Part shown: positions 6,854-11,693 of the stretch, in pieces | How positions within the stretch are numbered: the first letter of the stretch is position 1 | Layout: the number at the start of each line of letters is the position of its first letter | Assembly: GCA_042569595.1 (NCBI GenBank) | Contig: JBHPHI010000016.1 | Coordinates: forward strand, 1-22,578 | Length of the DNA: 22,578 nucleotides | Direction: 5' to 3' | Source of the DNA: JBHPHI01 sp042569595 | GTDB lineage: Bacteria > Patescibacteriota > Microgenomatia > UBA1400 > 2-01-FULL-45-11 | Program-made: the position numbers and the translations under genes | The notes under the pieces: model-generated | What the model was told of the DNA's origin: nothing | Databases searched by the model: none | Seen by the model: the letters and a program-made list of their open reading frames with translations, nothing else

Positions 6854-6881
6854 AGTATATCAAAAATAAACTAATAATCAA
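6854..6881 (-). promoter_or_regulatory. Promoter of the L10 leader-rplJ-rplL transcript
   Basis: On the minus strand, TTGATT (6881-6876), a 16-base spacer and TATACT (6859-6854), ending just before the L10 leader. Confidence 0.6.
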
Positions 6882-6960
6882 CAATTTTGAATTTAAAGAT
6901 GATAACCACGAAGAATTTTACTAGCTATAGGATATTTTGTCAATCTGGGACATATCAAGT

Positions 6961-7056
6961 TTGTTTGATCAGATAGGGGGGGTTAAAATAAGCAAGTATT
7001 TGTCTTAATGTGTATCTGGAGGTGATTATATGAAAAAGACGATTTATGGGCACTAA
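6961..7056 (+). other. 8-codon micro-ORF with near-perfect Shine-Dalgarno and upstream promoter-like boxes
   Basis: TTGTTT (6961-6966), 17 bases and TAAAAT (6984-6989) resemble a promoter. GGAGGTGAT (7019-7027) is an almost complete anti-16S match placed before ATG 7030, which encodes only MKKTIYGH before TAA at 7054. It may be a leader peptide or the remains of a gene. The stretch 6882-7126 holds nothing else I can support except a G7 run at 6976-6982. Confidence 0.35.
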
Positions 7057-7111
7057 GAATCGATAGGGAGTGTGTTTTGGTTATGGGTTATATACTGAGC
7101 TTATATATGTT

Positions 7112-7120
7112 TGGTATAAT
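7112..7120 (+). promoter_or_regulatory. Extended -10 box of the 7127-7652 operon
   Basis: TGGTATAAT at 7112-7120; the -35 region is weak. The expected transcription start is at or within a base of ATG 7127, so the mRNA should be leaderless. Confidence 0.6.
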
Positions 7121-7126
7121 GCGTTT

Positions 7127-7303
7127 ATGGAATATGGTGAAAATGGAAGCAATAATCAATCGATTCGATTAGCCCCAGGCATTGAAGGGAGACTCCCTGC
7201 ATGGATACGCACACTTGAGGGAGTGGTTGAGTTCTCTGTTGATGCTCAAGAAGCAATGGCGAATGCCATGAGTGATTCAATTTTAGGAAACAGGAGAGAG
7301 TGA
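7127..7303 (+). CDS. Hypothetical protein, 58 aa
   Basis: A frame is open from 7070, but ATG 7127 lies exactly where transcription from the extended -10 box at 7112-7120 should begin, so it is taken as a leaderless start. The product starts MEYGENGSNNQ and contains APGIEGRLPAWIRTLEGVVEF, then a short helix with VDAQEAMANAMSDSIL. No family recognised. The next gene starts one base after its stop, so the pair is co-transcribed and probably translationally coupled. Confidence 0.6.
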   Translation: MEYGENGSNNQSIRLAPGIEGRLPAWIRTLEGVVEFSVDAQEAMANAMSDSILGNRRE

Positions 7304-7304
7304 A

Positions 7305-7652
7305 ATGAATCAGGATCCAGATAGTATTTTACTCAGGGTTCTGACAGCAATTGACTATCAAGGCAATAAATTTAAGTTTGTTAAGAAGTTTAAGAAATTG
7401 TGCCATTTCCAGGCTTGTTGGGATATGGTAGAGAAGTTGTCTCATGAGGATAAGGAGAGAATAAAGAAAGAAGTAAGTAGGCGAGTTACCCCTGGAGGAT
7501 TGAAGAGAATTCTAAAAAAATGGTACGCGGATGATGACTATACAAAAGCTTTGTATAAAGCCACTCAAGAGGTGTTTGATGATACTTTTGGAGATGCGTT
7601 GTCAAAAATGAGTGATATAGAAAAACAGGGTTTGGGTTTGGATGTTGCGTAA
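7305..7652 (+). CDS. Hypothetical helical protein, 115 aa
   Basis: ATG 7305 sits one base after the stop of the 58-aa gene; GGAGAGAG inside that gene's end provides a Shine-Dalgarno. The protein is basic in the middle (KFKFVKKFKKLCHF; KERIKKEVSRRVTPGGLKRILKKW) and acidic near the end (DDTFGDALSKMSDIEKQ). No signal peptide, membrane segment or known motif. No terminator is visible in the 82 bases before the strong promoter at 7735. Confidence 0.65.
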   Translation: MNQDPDSILLRVLTAIDYQGNKFKFVKKFKKLCHFQACWDMVEKLSHEDKERIKKEVSRRVTPGGLKRILKKWYADDDYTKALYKATQEVFDDTFGDALSKMSDIEKQGLGLDVA

Positions 7653-7734
7653 GTAACCATTTTTCTCAATAAATTAGTGTATTTTTAATAATTTTTCTCT
7701 GGTAGCGAAGCACCCGCTAATCAGACCTATAGTA

Positions 7735-7763
7735 TTGACAAAATGATGTTATGGTAATATAAT
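7735..7763 (+). promoter_or_regulatory. Full-consensus sigma70 promoter
   Basis: TTGACA (7735-7740), a 17-base spacer and TATAAT (7758-7763): both hexamers and spacing are exact consensus. It faces a region without a credible gene for about 900 bases, implying high-level synthesis of an RNA. Confidence 0.9.
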
Positions 7764-7769
7764 GCCCAT

Positions 7770-8640
7770 CGAACATTAAAACATTCGTGTTTGCAAAAAG
7801 GAAAGACGCTTCGGTGAAATTCCACCGAATCCTTTATTTAGATACTAATACCTATAAGATAAACAAGCGCCTTTTCAGAACGGGCGCTTTTTTTGTGGCA
7901 AATGCGTGGTCGGGACATTCTGATTATGGGTACTAGAAGCGTCTTTTAGTATTCACATCAGTCCCGATCACACACTTGCTCCAAATGATTTAGCGAGGGG
8001 CTCGAGAACTTTAACAAATTAATATAAGCAAGGGATTCATCCCACGCGGGAATTGAAAAAGACCTTGATTACATCTGAGAATTGCTCTCACGATGTGATT
8101 GATGAATCTTTGATATTGCTGCTGGGATACCCTCCCTTGCTTTGTATGATTTCTCCATTAAGTTTTCTTTTTGAAACTGGGGAGTTTTAAGTTCCTAAAT
8201 AATTGGGATTTTAAAACTCCCTAGTGGAGAGAGGGAAATACATAATAAATAGGAGCGAAGTGGCCAGAAAAGATAACGTCTTAGTATGGAACAACCACAG
8301 CTTGTGACTTTACGAATCATAAGACAAAGCCTGCAGGCTCAAATCCTGCTTTATACGGAAATCTGATGTTGGTGTCCTGAAGCCGTATAAAAGTAAACGA
8401 AATACCAAATAGAGAGGGAGTGCTCTCGATAAAAAATATGTCACCCCAACAATATGTTGAGGTCACACACTCAGGGCGACTAGACCCTTGGAACAATATT
8501 CCTGGTGCTTGTCCTGTAGATGCATGGGCATAAAAATGCTAGTCAAACGCCGTTAGACATTTACCTGTGTCTAACTTTAGTGCGTTATTGAGGTGTCGAA
8601 CTAAATATCTTCCAAATATGTCCTGAGGAAGGTTGAAATC
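7770..8640 (+). ncRNA. Candidate large structured non-coding RNA, unidentified
   Basis: No credible gene is present, but helices are dense. Perfect or near-perfect stems are: 7797-7816 with 7823-7835 (7-base bulge); 7906-7916 with 7961-7971; 8026-8034 with 8134-8142 enclosing 8039-8044 with 8123-8128 and a 13-bp hairpin at 8068-8099; 8152-8160 with 8222-8230 enclosing an 11-bp stem 8180-8190 with 8211-8221; 8278-8283 with 8320-8325; 8333-8337 with 8345-8349; 8350-8358 with 8383-8391; 8412-8427; 8439-8467; 8552-8559 with 8568-8575 inside 8546-8550 with 8582-8586. Bulge 7803-7812 is an exact complement of loop 7936-7945. It lacks tmRNA, RNase P and SRP RNA signatures. The 3' end is uncertain; it may run into the membrane-protein mRNA. 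Confidence 0.65.
7865..7894 (+). terminator. Intrinsic terminator-like hairpin inside the structured RNA region
   Basis: AAGCGCC (7865-7871) pairs with GGCGCTT (7883-7889), followed by seven T (7888-7894). It could end a ~125-nt small RNA starting near 7770, or act as a conditional attenuator, because base-pairing partners lie on both sides of it. Confidence 0.7.
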
Positions 8641-8680
8641 TAGAAATGGACAAGCCGATTTTAAAGAAATGGAGAAAATC

Positions 8681-9343
8681 ATGACTATTGAAACAATCTT
8701 TAACGAAATTTGGTTGGCTTTAGTGGCAGCATTTGAGGCATTTGTGCCTGCTGCCTGGGTAGGTGGCGGATTCATCACGTTAGTCTACGGACTGTTTGGT
8801 TTAGGTCTGTTGACGCTTTTCGTGGTTGTAGTCCTGTGGATATTGGACGGGCTTGTTGAGCGCGCAATTTATGCCGTGTTAGGTATTCCGTTCATTGGTT
8901 GGGCGCTGGCAGTTGTAATCTTCGTTGCCGGTCTCTTCCTGTCTCCGATGCTGATGACCTGGTTTGTGCTCATCTTTATCTCTGCTTTGCGTGCAATGCC
9001 CTGGGTTTACTTTGTTGTGGTGCCGGTGTTTGTTCTCAACCTGTACATTGGTTGGTGGCACTATAAAAATGAACCTTGGCTTCCCGAATGGATGAACCGA
9101 CTCTTCCACTTCTTGACCCGAGGAATTTTCCGATACAAGGTTAAGAGTGGCGTGGTGAGCAATCGCCATGGTGCGCGTGAGTGGTTTGGTCCTCGCAAGG
9201 TGGAAGACGAAGAAAAGGGAAAGACCCTGAAAGAAGGCGCTGAATTGAACATTTATGCCGCATCCCGTGAGCGCTATCGCATTACGCCTGATGACGCTGA
9301 AAAGCACGTCTGGATTACCAAGACTCGCGTCGAGGTATCGTAA
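8681..9343 (+). CDS. Multi-pass membrane protein, 220 aa, unknown family
   Basis: ATG 8681 follows GGAG at seven-base spacing; an earlier in-frame TTG (8633) lies in structured leader sequence and is not preferred. Hydrophobic segments at about residues 11-29, 30-54, 63-88, 89-103 and 107-126 give four or five membrane helices rich in Val, Phe and Trp. The remaining ~90 residues are soluble, basic at first (RGIFRYKVKSGVVSNRHGAR) and then charged. The positive charges after the last helix suggest a cytoplasmic tail. Codon use (CGC, GCG, CTG, CCG) is more GC-rich than in the flanking genes, a hint of transfer. Its stop overlaps the next start (TAATG). Position directly after a large structured RNA recalls the OLE RNA-OapA arrangement of Firmicutes, but I see no sequence similarity to claim. 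Confidence 0.8.
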   Translation: MTIETIFNEIWLALVAAFEAFVPAAWVGGGFITLVYGLFGLGLLTLFVVVVLWILDGLVERAIYAVLGIPFIGWALAVVIFVAGLFLSPMLMTWFVLIFISALRAMPWVYFVVVPVFVLNLYIGWWHYKNEPWLPEWMNRLFHFLTRGIFRYKVKSGVVSNRHGAREWFGPRKVEDEEKGKTLKEGAELNIYAASRERYRITPDDAEKHVWITKTRVEVS

Positions 9344-9642
9344 TGGCCGGACTAACAAAACAGCTTGAATCTTTGATTGCCAAGTTGTTTGGATCTGTTC
9401 CTGTTCGAGTGATCATTGCTAAAGATTTTGCAAATCGCGCAAGGGTTACTTCGACTGGTGTTTGTCTTTGGAAAGATCCAGACAAGAAAGAACGAGCCGA
9501 AAAGCTTAAGAAAGGTAATACCTATCGTTTTGTTCCCGCTGGAATTGCACAACCAAACAAGAAAGGCGTTTTGATGATGCCTGTTTACTGGAAAAAGCAG
9601 ATTTTATGGGTGAACCCCAAATATCTGAAAATAGTTGGGTAA
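9343..9642 (+). CDS. Small basic SH3-like protein, 99 aa
   Basis: ATG 9343 overlaps the membrane-protein stop (TAATG), with GAGG eight bases upstream, so translation is coupled. After an N-terminal amphipathic helix (LTKQLESLIAKLFG) the protein is beta-rich: RARVTSTGVCLW, then KLKKGNTYRFVPAG, VLMMPVYWKKQILWV and NPKYLKIVG. The G-x-x-Y near the middle and the closing WVNPKYLKIV are typical of bacterial SH3 (SH3b) folds, where the domain binds peptides or wall fragments; similar small barrels also bind RNA. Net charge is strongly positive. Family assignment is tentative. It shares the GC-richer codon use of the upstream gene. Confidence 0.7.
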   Translation: MAGLTKQLESLIAKLFGSVPVRVIIAKDFANRARVTSTGVCLWKDPDKKERAEKLKKGNTYRFVPAGIAQPNKKGVLMMPVYWKKQILWVNPKYLKIVG

Positions 9643-9684
9643 CCAGCTACAAGTATCGAAATCCGTCAAAAAGGGGGGGTAACT

Positions 9685-9763
9685 GGGCCTGGTGCTTGGT
9701 AAGAAAGTGACAAATATTGTCGCAATGCTATTTCAGCATTCTTATCAAAATCCAGGCCCTTTT
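9685..9763 (+). terminator. Large branched hairpin with T-run closing the cassette
   Basis: GGGCCTGG (9685-9692) pairs with CCAGGCCC (9752-9759), followed by TTTT. Inside, GGTAAGAA (9698-9705) pairs with TTCTTATC (9739-9746, one G-U), enclosing two small hairpins, GACAA/TTGTC (9709-9721) and TGCT/AGCA (9726-9738). The branched fold is far larger than a normal terminator and could be a stable 3' RNA domain. A G7 run lies just before it (9673-9679). Confidence 0.65.
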
Positions 9764-10505
9764 ACTTTCTAAGTCTATAATTAATACCACTCTCAAGACC
9801 TTTTATATCACCCTTGGCTTCTAGGCCGCGCCTGTGCAGCTCTGCTTCAAGAAAGTCAATTGTTCTGTCTGGGATATTGGTAAAATCTAACCCCATGTAG
9901 TGCCTTATTAGGTGGTTTTGTTTGTATCCATAGGCTAAGTAATAAAACATACTATGTAGGTTTGTCTCGTCGTTTAGAAGTGCTGATCTGTGGTTTGTTT
10001 GCCAGTCTTTTAAAACATTAACAACATCTCGGGCATTGTTTAAGTTGAGGCCACTAAAATCAGTAAACCTTCCGTCATGTTGAGTGCCTTGATCTAATCT
10101 GTATACTATTGCTCTAACTATTGGTGGTGCTAACCAATCAAATTCTGGATCGCTTGCATCTTTGGTAAAAAATGACATCATGATTTGAGTAAGTCCACCA
10201 TTTACCTCTCCATTCCAAGAGTATTTTCCGTCCTCTCTTATAGATCCAGCGTCGGTGATGGTGATTTTACCAGTTTTTTCATCTAAAAAAATGGAGTCTG
10301 TTTTATGATCAACGAAACATAGTCCCTGCTCATTTAGAGCGGCAACCATTTCTAGATAAGCTATCAAACCTTTCATTTTGAGTTGGTTTGGAATTCTAGT
10401 GAAGTCAGAAAAGTTATAGCCCTGCATGTATTCAGGTAGGGTGGTTAGGTTTGTTCCTTTGGCTCGTTCTAGCTCAAAAGTTCCAGTTGCTTCGTTTTTA
10501 TTCAA
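9762..10505 (-). CDS. C-terminal kinase-like segment of the broken gene
   Basis: Residues 58-90 (counting from TTG 10505) read LNEQGLCFVDHKTDSIFLD followed by KTGKITITDAGSIR. This matches a protein-kinase C-lobe: the catalytic loop keeps Asp66 and Lys68 of the D-x-K core but has Ser where the metal-binding Asn is usual, and DAG (85-87) replaces DFG. ELERAKGTNL near the start looks like the hinge. This layout is common in divergent or lipopolysaccharide-kinase/Fructosamine-kinase-like families. The N-lobe lies upstream beyond the TAG at 10604-10602. The C-terminal ~120 residues are helical (FYYLAYGYKQNHLIRHYMGL). On its own the segment is unlikely to be active. Confidence 0.55.
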   Translation of the reverse strand: MNKNEATGTFELERAKGTNLTTLPEYMQGYNFSDFTRIPNQLKMKGLIAYLEMVAALNEQGLCFVDHKTDSIFLDEKTGKITITDAGSIREDGKYSWNGEVNGGLTQIMMSFFTKDASDPEFDWLAPPIVRAIVYRLDQGTQHDGRFTDFSGLNLNNARDVVNVLKDWQTNHRSALLNDETNLHSMFYYLAYGYKQNHLIRHYMGLDFTNIPDRTIDFLEAELHRRGLEAKGDIKGLESGINYRLRK

Positions 10506-10834
10506 AACTATTGGAATGTTTATGTTGGGTATGTGTTTGACTATGTTTCTAAGCCTATTTTCTGATTGAATTTTTTGAATTAATTCGTGTTTCCTATATC
10601 CCTAAGGAGTGACAACAACCTTGTCATCTAATAACCTTACAACAGCACTCATTCCTTCTAGGTTTGTGGTGGGTTTTAGGATGATTGGATTATCTCTTTG
10701 TGGGGGGGTATGCAGGTATTGCGGAACTTCTTTTGATTTTTTTTCTGAGGTTTTGGGGAGTGCTTTCACTTCTTTTTTGGCTGCCTTTTTTGCAGCCGAA
10801 AGTGGAGACTCAGCTCTTGTGGCAACTAACTTTT

Positions 10835-11506
10835 TTAAACTTTTTTCAACTGAGCTGGATTTGAAGTGTTTTCAGCAATTTTTTGTGCATGTTGCGCAAT
10901 TCTAACAAGAGTTTTTGATCTGAATTGTTGGAGAGGAGGGAGGTCTGGATTTCTTCTGCTGGCTTTGGCTATTTGGGCTAAAATGGGTTTTAGCTCGTTG
11001 GGAACTTCTTGCCTTTTTACAATTGAAAGAGGTTTGCTTCTAGTTTTAACTCTCCCAACTTGATCTGAGATGAAAGATTGTGTTTCAGCATGGCATGCAA
11101 GTAATCTGTTTTTTTGCTTTTTGAGTTGCCTTTGCAGTTTTGGATCATCAGCTTGTCCAATCCTTTCCTGAAGCATGTGAAGAGATATGTTTTCAAGTGC
11201 GCGGATTTGTAGGTTTGTTGGAAGTTCTTTTAGTTGTTTTGGTCTATGGTCAAAATATGTTTTATTGAATTCTTTTTTAGTCCATTCCAAATCGTACAAC
11301 CCAAGAGTATTAGCTTTGTATAAAATTTTTGTCTTTTCTGAACTAGACAACAAAGAGTTTCTTTTTTCAGAGTACAGATCGTAATTTAAAAGATCAGAAC
11401 TAGGGGATTCTGGAGTTGGAGAAACTGGTCTTTCTGGTTTTGGGTTTGGGGACTTTCCAAAAACCAGCTTTTGAAATAATGGATTATTTAAAAAAAACTC
11501 TGACAT
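10835..11506 (-). CDS. N-terminal segment of the broken gene: domain shared with the 522-aa peptidase
   Basis: ATG 11506 opens a 223-codon frame. After a Pro-rich start, residues 57-95 read EKTKILYKANTLGLYDLEW, then KKEFNKTYFDHRPKQLKEL. This is closely paralleled in the 522-aa protein by KKTKILSKAHELGLYDLEW and KKDFNEAYFKLRPDDLKH. Similarity continues through a helical region (KKQKNRLLACHAE versus IKQRNRVIASHPD; LQQFRSKTLVRIA versus LQMFRSTSLTMLA) to about residue 210. The frame then stops at TAA 10837-10835, just after an A6 run where the rest of the gene is out of frame. The domain is all-helical and unrecognised. No Shine-Dalgarno is visible before this ATG. Confidence 0.6.
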   Translation of the reverse strand: MSEFFLNNPLFQKLVFGKSPNPKPERPVSPTPESPSSDLLNYDLYSEKRNSLLSSSEKTKILYKANTLGLYDLEWTKKEFNKTYFDHRPKQLKELPTNLQIRALENISLHMLQERIGQADDPKLQRQLKKQKNRLLACHAETQSFISDQVGRVKTRSKPLSIVKRQEVPNELKPILAQIAKASRRNPDLPPLQQFRSKTLVRIAQHAQKIAENTSNPAQLKKV

Positions 11507-11693
11507 TACAAATTGTGACTAACTTGAAGTGTCTCTGAGAATTGCATCAGCGTCAAACTCAAGCTCAACATATCCTATCTAATAATCCATATCCCGTAAC
11601 TTTCAGATCATCTTTTAGAGATCTTTGGGGGGGGTTATTTTCGCTCATATATTTCCTTACAAAATATTGTTTGTTAAATAAATATTATCATTA
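11507..11693 (-). pseudogene. Short gene remnant between the peptidase gene and the broken gene
   Basis: Good signals without a good gene. TAAGGA precedes ATG 11648, which encodes MSENNPPQRSLKDDLKVTG and stops after 27 codons (TGA 11567-11565). The next frame continues as IGYVELEFDADAILRDTSS before a TAG, so one indel near the middle would give a ~45-residue protein. A C8 run (G8 on plus, 11627-11634) lies six codons after the start, a slippery site. I cannot tell whether this is decay, a leader peptide or chance. Confidence 0.3.

Larger units (their letters stand above)
9762..11506 (-). pseudogene. Broken gene: shared N-terminal domain + linker + protein-kinase-like domain
   Basis: Two open segments (11506-10835 and 10505-9762) are parts of one ~580-codon gene. 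After a one-base shift at the A6 run on this strand (10846-10841), the frame continues as KKLVATRAESPLSAAKKAAKK, then a Lys/Pro-rich linker, then ITS N-lobe-like region GMSAVVRLLDDKVVVTP. It is interrupted only by a TAG at 10604-10602, and continues as GYRKHELIQKIQSENRLRN straight into the kinase-like segment. The first start of the second segment is a TTG (10505) in mid-domain, so it is not an independent gene. One lost A plus one substitution explains everything. Alternatives are a homopolymer read error, or slippage-based phase variation for the A6 step; the TAG is harder to explain that way. Confidence 0.7.

Noticed and set aside
8284..8358. tRNA-like segment: GTATGGA could pair with TTTATAC, and GCAGG-CTCAAAT-CCTGC looks like a T-arm
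   Set aside because: No anticodon arm can be formed at the required distance, the D-arm is missing, and TTTATACGG has a better 9-bp partner downstream (8383-8391). It is treated as part of the large structured RNA.
7770..8640. tmRNA, RNase P RNA or SRP RNA
   Set aside because: The tmRNA 5' and 3' ends and tag frame, the GAGGAAAGTCC/ACAGAAA blocks of RNase P RNA, and the GGAA tetraloop domain of SRP RNA were all looked for and not found.
8539..8778. Minus-strand 79-codon frame across the RNA region and membrane-protein start
   Set aside because: It overlaps the supported plus-strand start and the 8552-8575 hairpin, and has no ribosome site or recognisable product.
10602..10604. Reassigned TAG codon
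   Set aside because: TAG, TAA and TGA all terminate other recognisable genes in the window (for example TAG at 612-614), so a single in-frame TAG is better explained by mutation.
10609..10905. Plus-strand 98-codon frame
   Set aside because: It lies opposite the minus-strand linker of the broken gene, whose frame connects two related coding segments; the plus-strand translation is unrelated low-complexity Phe/Ser-rich sequence.
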